From Gaertneriomyces semiglobifer (Eukaryota > Chytridiomycota > Chytridiomycetes > Spizellomycetales > Spizellomycetaceae), in assembly GCA_025558075.1 (NCBI GenBank), contig JAHLKF010000025.1, positions 240,689-304,688 on the forward strand: a stretch of DNA of 64,000 nucleotides, written 5' to 3'. Of this stretch, positions 35,951-45,040 are shown piece after piece; position 1 is the first letter of the stretch; each line of letters starts with the position of its first letter. The position numbers and the translations under genes are program-made. The notes below the pieces were generated by a model. That model saw only the letters and a program-made list of their open reading frames with translations. It was not told the origin of the DNA and searched no databases.

Positions 35951-36160
35951 TCAAAATTCTGCGCCCTCGAAATCTGCACGGTCCTTTCGGTGTCGTCGGT
36001 GTTTGGGGTGATGGACGCCGCAACCACATGACGGGCACACCGAGGACGTGTAGCATTCGACCACGGAGAAGGTTTCTCCCCTCTGCAGTCCTTGGGCGAC
36101 GGTGCGTCGCAACCCTGTGCCATTCATGAGACTCTGAGCGAGGGGAAGGCGTTCAAGCAC
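35951..36160 (-). pseudogene. zinc-finger scrap resembling a TnpB/Fanzor C-terminus
   Basis: A short minus-strand frame reads RGETFSVVECYTSSVCPSCG followed by CGVHHPKHRRHRKDR and a stop. A glutamate, then T-S, then C-P-x-C-G is the pattern of the C-terminal zinc finger in TnpB and eukaryotic Fanzor nucleases, which giant viruses often carry. The second Cys pair and the nuclease domain are missing here. It could also be an unrelated zinc ribbon. Only a fragment can be claimed. Confidence 0.3.
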
Positions 36161-36470
36161 ACCTCACTCACTCACCACCTTTGAATGGGCAGCATGACGG
36201 ACGGAATGACGCATGAACATTGGGTTTTGTTTTGTGATTACCCACACGCAATTGGAAGATCTTAGTAGGTGGTTTGTATCATATTTGGTAGTTTGTCACA
36301 TATGTATAAGGTCAACATTCTACATGATACGATCAGGGGGGTCATCAAGCAAGCACACGGGAGTCTGGCCAATTTCCTCAAACCTACAAACAGTTGCAGA
36401 ATGGTCAGATACAAAATACGGACTCAGTTGGTAAATGAGCATTGTGTGCTCACCTTCAAGACTGCCAGAA
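36161..36470. other. intergenic within viral block
   Basis: 310 bp, more AT-rich than the flanking viral genes. Open plus-strand frames here lack any recognisable feature. Confidence 0.4.
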
Positions 36471-37178
36471 TTACTTTTGACTCGCTTCCTTTGCCAGCGC
36501 CAAGAATTTCTTCAAATCAGCTTTCCTGTACCCTTTAGAGTAATCCCCCTCCGGCGTGCCATATTCGAATGTAATATACAGCCACGCACGTTTTGCCTCG
36601 CATTTCACCTTGAATTCCGCCCTGCCTTCGTTCACACGGTAGAAGCACCAAAGCGATACTTCCGAATCCGCAAAGAACGCATCGGTGAACGTGAGAATGT
36701 TTGTAAGATAGTGGAGTTGATCATCGCGTAGCAATCTATGACCGTCCGCAAATTTCTCCGCCTGCGTCGTGTAAAGATATCCGTCATTCGGTAACTTGAT
36801 GGAGGTAGTGGTCCAAACTTCGCTGTTGTGATTGATCCATTTGTGATGGATGAGGTTTCCACGCCACGTGAAATTCTCATATTGGAAGAAGACTGGCTTT
36901 GATCGCTTTGTGTCGTCGGACATACCATTGTAGGCATTCTTAACCGCATCGTCATATGTGAACTCCCCCGCAGCCGCAAGAAACGACCCGAACACGGTAT
37001 CCAAGACCGTTATGTTGAGTTTGTGCTTGTCAAGGACATACACCACTTGTTGAACCAAACTGGGGTTCCTCAGAGTCCGCCCGGGAAAATCGATGTTCGA
37101 AACGACGACGGGGATGGCGTCCGAGGAAGCCAAATCGGCCAGCGTCATAATGTTCATTCTCGTCTTTGTTGTGAGCAA
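36471..37178 (-). CDS. uncharacterised 235-residue protein in viral block
   Basis: Intact intronless frame; ATG 37178 or the in-frame ATG at 37157 (MNIMTLADLASSD). Mixed alpha/beta composition, rich in aromatic residues (FFQYENFTWRGNLIHHKW, LWCFYRVNEGRAEFKV), with no signal or membrane segment. It ends in a short basic helix (KADLKKFLALAKEASQK). Codon usage is less GC-biased than the structural-like gene next door, so it may have a different origin or age. Family unknown. Confidence 0.5.
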   Translation of the reverse strand: MLTTKTRMNIMTLADLASSDAIPVVVSNIDFPGRTLRNPSLVQQVVYVLDKHKLNITVLDTVFGSFLAAAGEFTYDDAVKNAYNGMSDDTKRSKPVFFQYENFTWRGNLIHHKWINHNSEVWTTTSIKLPNDGYLYTTQAEKFADGHRLLRDDQLHYLTNILTFTDAFFADSEVSLWCFYRVNEGRAEFKVKCEAKRAWLYITFEYGTPEGDYSKGYRKADLKKFLALAKEASQK

Positions 37179-37562
37179 GAAATAAAAAATGTCTGTGTTA
37201 TGGGCAAGAGATAAATATGAGTGTCAGTACAAGACAAGCTCTGACGCCCCACCTACTTCTTCTTCCTTTTGTATTCGCCGAGCGACAGACGATATGTTTT
37301 ATGTGAGCGGGGGACAAGTTTTTATGGTTTTGATGTTTTTGGCGAATGAATCGAGGGGAACTGCGGGGGAATGTATATATATCATATATATATTGATTGA
37401 TTACTCAGCTAGAAACGCGGGGAAGTTTGTGTTAACATTAGAAGAAATCTTATATGCAGCATTGGCTTGTACCGGCAACATCTGGTTCCATACATGGGAC
37501 AAAGTGACACATCAAGTACAGTACCGACAAAGGTCAATCCAGTCCTGTGACTTCTGAAAGAG
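37179..37562. other. AT-rich intergenic stretch
   Basis: 384 bp containing a TATATATATCATATATATATTG run at 37372-37393. It may serve as promoter or be neutral; no gene is visible. Confidence 0.35.
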
Positions 37563-37992
37563 ATGCTCGCTGCTGGAGAGGCCTCTGACAACCGTGTCTG
37601 GGAGCACCCTTCATCTGAGTTCGACTTGGACCTCCCTAAAGAAATCTTGGCCCCCCTACCTTTCCCTCGCGGGGAAAGCGGCCTCGGTCGCGTCCTGGAA
37701 AAAGTTGCATAACTACGTGGGTATTAGCGACTTGCGTCGGAAATCTGCGATGGGCAAAGAGGAGGCAAAGCGTATCGAGAAGGGTTGCGACGTATCCAGC
37801 GTCGAAAGCGTCGTCCACACCGTTTGCCAACTCAGCGAGGACCAGCTGTCTATCTACGGGATAAGAAAGTGTCCCATTTTGTACGTAACCACTGGAGCGC
37901 CGCGACGTGACCCTTTATGGTGCCTTATGGAACTTGCACGGGAACCCGGACTCCTTCCACCACTAGAGCACCGCGAGGTGACCATACCTTGA
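37563..37992 (+). pseudogene. uncharacterised frame with a frame switch
   Basis: From ATG 37563 a coding-like frame runs to TAA at 37710-37712 (WEHPSSEFDLDLPKEI, FPRGESGLGRVLEKVA). A second frame, offset by one and open from 37594, continues to 37992 with KEEAKRIEKGCDVSSVESV and CPILYVTTGAPRRDPLW. The change from one coding-like frame to the other near 37700 suggests a single-base indel in a former gene. No family recognised; coding status is uncertain. Confidence 0.3.
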
Positions 37993-38161
37993 CGCCTCAT
38001 TCATCGCCCATTTCGAAAACTTGCACTCAAGCCCCGAATCTTTCCAGTTCTCCGACGGTTCAGGGTGTCCTTTCCTGAACCCAAGATACCCGCTCAGAAG
38101 CACGACGAGCGGCATTTACTGAGACAGACTCCCGTGCCCTTATAGCCCATGGGACCACCGT

Positions 38162-38759
38162 TCAGTCGAGCACGACGATCCAGCGTTCGCCGACGGTCGC
38201 TCGGGCTCTCGTGGCGGTGACCGCGGGGACGCCGCTGGACCTTCGCCGGGACACCTTCCTGCAGGAGAAACCCTCGCACGGAGCGACGGGCTCGGTGCTG
38301 GCGGCGAGATTTTCTTTCATCGCCCGTGGCAATCCTCCCGAGATTGGCCTCGAGGTAGTCGATGATGCCCAGCCCCACCGCCCACTTCAGGAAGGACAAC
38401 TGGCCAAGCGTGGTCTTGTATTTCTCGTTGGGTTTGACGAACCAGTCCGTCTTCTGAGTGTTCTTGGTCTTCCTCGCGAAGGGATCGAACAGTTTCTTGG
38501 AGTAGGTCCGCAATTGCATCTTGTAGCACTTATGGACGTCTATGAGATTGTCGTCGAGCTTGTATTTCACCTCGTTGTACCTGCTGTAGTTCACCACGAA
38601 GTGGTCCAGCAGACGCAGGGATATCTTGCTGGTCCGGTTGATGAAGGGCAGGACCTTGTCCACGTTCTCGGGTTTGCTGTAAAAATCCACCAGAGAGTTG
38701 TGCAGAAGGTTCACGACGACGTCGGACGGTCCTCTTGCTCTGTCTGTTTTTTGTCTCAT
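38162..38759 (-). pseudogene. conserved Nucleocytoviricota-type gene (PBCV-1 A494R-like), frameshifted
   Basis: From ATG 38759 the frame contains VVNLLHNSLVDFYSKPENV, PFINRTSKISLRLLDHFVVNY, YKMQLRTYSKKLFDPFARK and TTLGQLSFLKWAVGLGIIDY, a string I associate with a conserved giant-virus protein of unknown function (A494R of chlorovirus PBCV-1). Near 38330 the frame slips: the annotated frame turns into an Arg-rich tail, while the +1 frame continues with sensible residues to a TGA at 38162-38164 (ending ERWIVVLD). One indel is enough to explain it. Homologues are usually about 200-350 residues, so the relic is nearly full length. Confidence 0.5.
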
Positions 38760-38787
38760 GATTCGCTTCGGTTAGCCCTGACGCGTA

Positions 38788-39050
38788 CCCGTCCCAATGC
38801 CGACTGCCAGCTGCAGCATACCTACATGCCATCTTCAACTCACTACGACCTTGCTAGGTTTCGCTGATGACGGCGATGCATTTTTAGAAGAGAAGAACAG
38901 TTGACTACGCGTACTCCATAAGATCGGAGTTCTCATATCGATAAACAACAAATTACGTAACTAACATTGCAGTAGTTCCTCTTTGTGACTAGCGCGGTGC
39001 GGCATGTGCAACATCGGCATATCTGGGACCGACTCTTCCTTTTCCTCATC
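38788..39050 (+). repeat. direct repeat, right copy
   Basis: About 263 bp in the same orientation as 32682-32962, lying 28 bp beyond the start codon of the viral-like gene. Differences are scattered substitutions and short indels; a 2-nt insertion near 38826 breaks the frame that is open in the left copy. Divergence between copies suggests an old event or old host repeats. Confidence 0.8.
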
Positions 39051-39719
39051 ACAGTGCATGTGCACACTTTCTCATCATGATCACGACCATTGCATGCGCA
39101 AGGCGGAGGCCGAGTCGCCGCTCAGCGTTGTTATGGTAATGTAATGACTCAAGTCAAGTCAATACAAGTGATACTGACTGCAGCAGTGCACCCGAGACGA
39201 GAGATGGAGACTCGAGAGTCAAGATTCGAGATGCCCCGCTGTCCAACGGTCCCAAGTCGGTTTTCCATTTCATTTTTTTTTTTTTTGGTCGGGTCGCCAT
39301 TTCTTTTTTTTATGGTTCCGAAACAGTTCTCAAACAAAAGGAGTCACTTTCGTCCGTCAAAAATATGTTCAGATGCAAAGTACGCGCGCGCGTTCTGTCA
39401 CCTGCAGCAGCGCACAAACTTCAAAATGGAGACCTGACGCGGGGCGGAAACTTTAACAGAGATGATCACCACGCTGCGAAAGCATCTTGGGGACTAGGGC
39501 CGTCAGTTTTGACAGTCGGCCGCATACGCCGAGAGTAGACGAGGTGGTAACGCGAGTGATGCATTGCACCCAGGCCCGTCGTCGTCACAGCTGCAGTCAC
39601 AGCTGCGGCGGGTATATAAAAGGCATGGGGACAAAAGGTCGGCAGAGGAGGTGCGGTTCATCATCCTTCACATCTCAGCTCATTTCACTACATCGACTAC
39701 CCTGGTACGAGAAAGCACT
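39051..39719. promoter_or_regulatory. upstream region of the AA9-like gene
   Basis: 669 bp. Contains homopolymer T tracts near 39270-39310, a direct repeat CACAGCTGCAG/CACAGCTGCGG at 39587-39608, and a TATA box at 39613-39622. No gene seen. Confidence 0.45.
39613..39622 (+). promoter_or_regulatory. TATA box of the AA9-like gene
   Basis: TATATAAAAG, 98 bp upstream of the ATG at 39720, preceded by paired CAGCTG boxes. Position and strength suit a strongly regulated secreted enzyme. Confidence 0.6.
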
Positions 39720-40940
39720 ATGAAGTACTCTTCTGTCATCCTCGCCAGTGCCTTCCTGGTTCTTCAAACCGCGACACCCATCCATGCTCACACTTTCCTT
39801 GACCGTCTCGTTCTCCCCAACGGTCAAAATGGTAACTGTGTCCGGCCCACAGCCGCCATCAACGGGCAGCGCAACTTTCCCATCAAAGATCTCACTTCCG
39901 CGGACATGACTTGTGGGTTCGCACCCACCCGCCCCGCCGCCGAGACTTGCCCGGTCGCAGCGGGCGACAAGGTGTCCATGATTTGGGGTCATAATACACC
40001 TCAGGACGATGTCATCGGTATGTAAATTTTCGTTGTGCGATTTTCTTGTGCCATGTACAATGTGCTTACTAGTGTCCTCCATTGCGGTTATCTCGCCAGA
40101 TCCCACTCATGCCGGCCCATGTAACATCTACTTGGCGGCAGTCCCCTCTAACGGTGCCATGCCCACGGGCGATGCTTGGTTCAAAATCTATGAGGAAGGG
40201 TTCAAGAACAACCAATGGTGCACTCATCGCCTCATCGCAACCAAAGGAGTTTTAGATGTGGTGATTCCGAAGGATGTTGCTCCCGGCAGCTACCTGATGC
40301 GTGCAGAGATTTCGGCCTTGCACGAGGCGGACGTGGCCGTGACTCAAAATCGCGACAGGGGCAACCAGTTCTGTAAGTGTTGACGTTTGTTTGTCCCGAG
40401 TGTCGCCACGTCATCTTTCTAATTTCCATATTGATTTTTTCAGATGTCTTCTGCTCCCAGTTGCAAGTGTCGGGTGGTGCGTCGGCCAATGCCTCACCCA
40501 AAGTCAGCATTCCTGGTCATCTCACCACGTCGTCGCCCGGAGTGGTATTCAACCTCTACGGAACGCCTCACACACAGTATCCTCAACTAGGCCCCAACGT
40601 CGCGACCTTTAACGGCGGAGGCGGTGCTGGTGCTCCGCCCGCTCCGGCTCCTCAACCTCCCGCACCTGCACCTGCACCCGCACCCGCACCCGCACCCGCA
40701 CCCGCACCCGCACCGGCTCCAGCTCCTGCTCCTGCGCCCGCGCCCGGCCTCCGCTGCCAAGAGCTTGTCCCAGCCTGCTGGGCTGCTCACGACCAGTGTT
40801 GGAAGGACTTCAACCAGTGCGTCCAATCAAAGGGTTACACCCAAGAGTGCCAGGCCGTTCAGACAAAGTGCGGTGAGAAAGGAAAGGAATGCCAGCAGCT
40901 TAACTGCAGCTGGACGCGTCGTAGCGCGAGGCGTCACTGA
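39720..40940 (+). CDS. AA9-like lytic polysaccharide monooxygenase, secreted
   Basis: Copper enzyme that oxidatively cuts cellulose or related glycans outside the cell. Three exons (39720-40017, 40100-40372, 40444-40940) give 355 residues. The signal peptide (KYSSVILASAFLVLQTATPIHA) ends exactly before H-T-F, so His1 of the mature protein supplies the N-terminal copper brace. The second copper His is in DPTHAGPCNIYL. The axial-type Tyr sits in NQFYVFCSQLQVSGG, formed across intron 2. After the catalytic domain comes a long Ala-Pro linker, then a Cys-rich tail (CQELVPACWAAHDQCWKDF, CQAVQTKC). That tail resembles fungal X-type appendages and may bind polysaccharide. AA9 is my best family; another AA family is possible. 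Confidence 0.8.
40661..40747 (+). repeat. GCACCC/GCACCT hexamer repeat (Ala-Pro linker)
   Basis: Tandem hexamers encoding an alternating Ala-Pro rod between catalytic domain and Cys-rich tail of the AA9-like enzyme. Such repeats vary in number between strains. Confidence 0.8.
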
Positions 40941-42664
40941 GAGAAAAGCGCCTTTCCATCTCGCGTTACGAGACCATTGAGAAGCCTAGAGTTTTGATAT
41001 AGATGTAGACCTGTTAGAATGGCCCAAAAGCGTCTCTATCATATGTTGATCATATGTAGCGCAAGCTAGCTTCTATGAGGAGCTTTTGGGTGCAGCATTG
41101 CAATATAGCCCCGTTCACAAGTTACCACGCACGCGCGCCATAGTATGGACATTGATGTCCACTGACCCTCTGTGCATACGGGTTCTACTGTCCATCCATA
41201 CCACTGAAATACTACATTTTAGCTTCGAGAGCTCACCGTCGTCGGGCGTCCACGTCCACGAACGAAGCAAGATGCCTGTTCCAAGTATGTCCGGTGTCTC
41301 TCGTGACAGCTTGATGAGCGAAAGATGGTGGTGCCTGTAAAGTAGAAGCAATGGGCAAAAATGGAGGGACGCCTTCATAATACGCGAGTCACGTCCACTG
41401 CAGCATTTTCATGACAGCCATGGTGATAATCATCTGCTATGAACACTTGATCTTGGAAAGGACTTCTTCTCCTCGCACACTTGATTGTCGCAGCCTTACA
41501 GCCCACAAGAGTCGAGATGTCGTGGCCGTGAATGAGGACGGTAACCGTTTGGTTTACTTGTGGGACTGAGACGGAGGTTAGCGAAAGTTGCCTCTCTGCA
41601 CCCGGGAGAGTGCTGTGAGAAAACTATCGGTTCACAGCTTCAAGGTCTTTTTCATTACAACGTTGAGATGGCTATATAAATATAGAGGGAGAAGGGGCAC
41701 TGCACCATCATCTTCGCAGGGATTGCAAGCAATTATTTTATTGTGATTTATGACGAACCCGGTTTTGAGACAGGACTGCTACATATGCAGGATATCAAAT
41801 ACATCAACTAGGGCCCAAATACGGACGTTCGACGGACATACTTAAGTGCGCGGATGTCCACATGCAGTGTGCTCCAAAAACATCCATGTCCTCCTGTACA
41901 CACAGTTGGATGGCCGTAAGATAAACTTGAGTTGTCCCTGGGCAATACCTGCAGGGCGTCCAATTGCTTGCGCTAGGATTAGAGTTATTAAGCGACACTT
42001 ACGTAGTCGCGCTACAGGAAGAAATTCTGCCTGCTCATGATCAGCTTTAAGTGCGCGGATACCCTCAAGAATAATTGACCCGTTTCCGGGCGAGGAGGGT
42101 TCCGCTGGTTATTGTTTTCGTCTGATAGCCTAACAATCAAGCTCAATCAATGCCATGTTCCAAGAAAGTCACCAGCAAATACTCACAATGTTTCTTCCTC
42201 GAATTCTCTGAAAAGCACACAATGACCCGTACCATTCTCAGCCCGAGGCGACGCTTTAAAAAGGGACACCATCCCCCGTCTAACCCACCCCATGCAAACC
42301 ACAAGATGAGCTGCCTCGAGCCGGCCACTGCACCACAGCGCCGTTTTCGGAACACGCCAGCAGGTAGGGTGCTCCCATCTTTTGCCGCGCTGTGTGAATC
42401 TGTGAATGTGAGAATGAGAGACGCGTTGCCCTTTTATATTGGACGCCCTCCCTTAGGGGTAGGGTTAATTAACTTTAATTACAGTTGTGTATGTAAGCGG
42501 ATTGTGAGTCGGAGTTTCGCGACATGAACGTCCGCTCCATCATAGTCATCTTTCTCCTTCGAATAAACGTAGCCAGAAAAGTCAGTAAAATGTCTAGGAA
42601 CACCGCTCAGAATGACCAGAACGTCCACCCAATGCTGATGCCCACAAAGATCAGTCTCCTTGGA
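40941..42664. other. long intergenic region, no convincing gene
   Basis: 1.7 kb. A TATATAAATATAG box at about 41667-41679 and a TTTAAAAAGG box near 42252 lack an obvious downstream gene; short frames after them show no domain. The sequence may hold a decayed gene or non-coding transcript. Confidence 0.4.
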
Positions 42665-43231
42665 TTAAGAAGGACTGACGGAACTTCCGCCCTTCTTAAG
42701 TGTGCTACTGATGTTTCCAACCATATCTGCATTGGCTCTAGGTACGCCAGGATGCTGCAGCTGCTCCACAATAGTGTCCCTTGTTGAAGCAGGTGCTGAA
42801 GGCGGAACACGTAGCCCATCTGTGTCGTCCACTGGAGCAGGGTTGGGGCAATTTGGAACTTCACACATGGGCACTCCAGACGGAGGCCCAGGAAGCCCAG
42901 CAGTTGAAGGCCCGGCAGTCGAACGCCCGGCAGTCCCAGCAGTCGAAGGCCCGGCAGTTGAAGGCCCAGCAGTCGATGGCCCGGCAGTTGAAGGCCCAGC
43001 AGTCGATGGCCAACTTGCTGCAGGCAAGAGGTCGCTGGCAATTTCAGAATGTTGAGATGATGCCAGTTCCAGAGGAGACAGCGGATTACGCTCCGAAATG
43101 GGTTCAGACGCAGACGACGGAGACAAAAGGACCGCTCCTTGCTGCGATTGACTCGACTGCGTCGTCGACGGATCGGAGAACTCTGCTCGTTGCCGTTTTT
43201 TCCTCCGGCCGCACTCCCCTCTTTGTGACAC
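42665..43231 (-). CDS. possible low-complexity protein with Ser-Thr-Ala-Gly-Pro repeats
   Basis: 188-codon frame with a basic start (RRKKRQRAEF), a Ser/Gln region, then repeated PSTAG pentapeptides encoded by 15-bp repeats, and a C-terminus with CEVPNCPNPAPV. The opposite strand is also open, as expected for a 15-bp repeat, so coding is doubtful. A fragment of a mobile-element protein is one alternative. Confidence 0.25.
   Translation of the reverse strand: MSQRGECGRRKKRQRAEFSDPSTTQSSQSQQGAVLLSPSSASEPISERNPLSPLELASSQHSEIASDLLPAASWPSTAGPSTAGPSTAGPSTAGPSTAGTAGRSTAGPSTAGLPGPPSGVPMCEVPNCPNPAPVDDTDGLRVPPSAPASTRDTIVEQLQHPGVPRANADMVGNISSTLKKGGSSVSPS
42896..43011. repeat. 15-bp tandem repeat
   Basis: About seven to eight units of GCCCRGCAGTYGAWG, in part forming a 30-bp higher-order unit (AAG then ATG endings alternate). 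The 15-bp period keeps any frame open on both strands. Confidence 0.75.
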
Positions 43232-45040
43232 TACTCACATGTGCAAGGGCATGCAGCGGAACAGCGGCATATCTCGGCCGGAAGGCGCTTCAAAGCCATT
43301 CGATTGGCCGTTCGGACTATCTCGTGACTGCTGCAGAAACACGCGGCCCAGCGATGGGCGGTTGAAGCCAGCAATCACCTGGACCCGTTCGCCCAGAGTG
43401 GTAACGGGTGCGAGATGCGCCACCTTTCACAGTCCATGACTATCTTATGAGTAAATACATCTGCACACATAAGATGGTCATGAACTATGACATTGACATC
43501 CCACGCCAATGAGCACACACGGCAATTATTTGAGGTCGATGAGACGATTGGGCGGCCCGTCGCATTCTTCAAGCTCATTATCTCAGCGTCGAGGCGATTT
43601 TTCTCCCAGACTTCGATCTAATCGCCATTTTTTCAGTCCGAGTTGACCAAGTGACGGAGAGCCCTGTCAAAGACGTTCCGTTTTCTTTCAGGCGAGAGCA
43701 CTGATTCAGAGTTTCGGGGCTCTACTTTGTAGTTGGTTGCACTACTTTCATCGGCTAAAATCCAATTGAGATGGCGCGAGACGAACGAGGGGACCGGCAA
43801 GAGGACGACCTTCTATTTTGTGAACGAATTGGCGGACGGGTTGGAACTATCAGGACAAGCAGCCTTGCAATGGTCGTAAAAAGAGTTGACGGTTCAAACA
43901 GTTCAAACGCGACGCGGACCTGTCAAGTCGTTCGGCTGCACACGTGACTTCGTTACATAATACTATTCATATTGGCAATGGCTGTGCCACATTGACCCTA
44001 ACCCTCCTTCAGGCCTATAAATTGACGCGGCCCATAGCGTTCACACACTTGTTAACTTAGTTGCAGGCCATTCTTACCCAAATGCTTGGGCGTGCATACG
44101 TAGAGCGACATGCCTTGGGTCGCCAAGTGCCATTAGCTTGCCTGCCCATGTTCCAGGTCGTCTGTGAGGTTACAGCAGAGCAAGGGAGGCAATCTCATTT
44201 GTAAGAGTCATCTCGATGGAATGGACTTCCACTTCGGGGCAAGCAAAAAACATTGCCGACGTTTGTGAATTTCTGTGAACTTTCAGATTATTTGCTGGCA
44301 TTGCGGTGGATTCTGCAGCAAAAAAGACGGTGTTGAAAAGAAACGTTTTTGGAACTCGCCGATATGCGACCGCGTACTTCCATCGTCGGAAAACCCGACT
44401 CGGTGGTATTACCGATATATACGTGCCTCCTTTCCGCACTCTTAAGTTACTCTTTGTTCATTCCGTTCATCTGCGAGATCAGCCGTCAGCATCAGCCTGA
44501 AGTTGAAAGATAGTGCATGCACTCTGAACTGAACACCGATTACACATGAGGGATAATCTTCAAACGTTAACTCATCTCCGAAGCAGCACCTCCACAGGTT
44601 CCGGTAGTCATCCAGCGTCCATTGAATGAGATGGTTCTGTGTAGCCTGTTTGTTGAGTTGAGGGTCTAAAAATCGCGAGCGCCTCATTCATCGGCAGAAT
44701 CCTCACCTTCCCACCACCTTATTTTGGGTATTCTCATTTCATCTCATATTGTTTGTATAAGTAATTCCGGTGTGGACGTCATGAGCCTCCGCATTCCGCA
44801 TTGGCTTCCGCCTCGTCGATGCGCATTCATAAGGTCTGTTTAGAACATTTTCTGAATCCCTTCTTTTCAGCCATCCGATCCCTGCTATAACGATTCAGCA
44901 AATGATTCCCCGAGTGTATGAAAAGTTTGGATATAATCCCGGTAACAGCTGTTAAAATGGGCTACCAACTTTGGTCGACTCCCGGTGAGGTTGAATGTCG
45001 CCTATCCGGTACCTAGGGAAATATCGATAGTTCTACTAGA
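43232..45040. other. long intergenic region, no convincing gene
   Basis: 1.8 kb. A CCTATAAATTG box lies near 44015 with no clear gene after it. Minus-strand frames at 44170-44439 and 44442-44687 have no recognisable domain. Confidence 0.4.

Larger units (their letters stand above)
32682..39050. mobile_element. endogenous giant-virus-like block flanked by direct repeats
   Basis: About 6.4 kb, GC-richer than neighbours, with tightly packed intronless frames on both strands, bounded by direct repeats of about 0.27 kb. Contents with viral resemblance: a virion structural-like gene (33165-34450), a small basic protein, an A1L/VLTF-2-like zinc-finger factor (34771-35538), and a conserved Nucleocytoviricota-type gene (38162-38759). 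Several frames are broken, so it is a relic rather than an active virus. Whether the repeats are viral termini, host repeats or the result of recombination cannot be told from one copy. Confidence 0.65.

Noticed and set aside
38211..38867. 218-codon plus-strand frame
   Set aside because: Antisense to the A494R-like relic, which has family-like motifs on the minus strand.
43997..44006. CCCTAACCCT as an internal telomere repeat
   Set aside because: Only about one and a half units; expected by chance in a window of this size.
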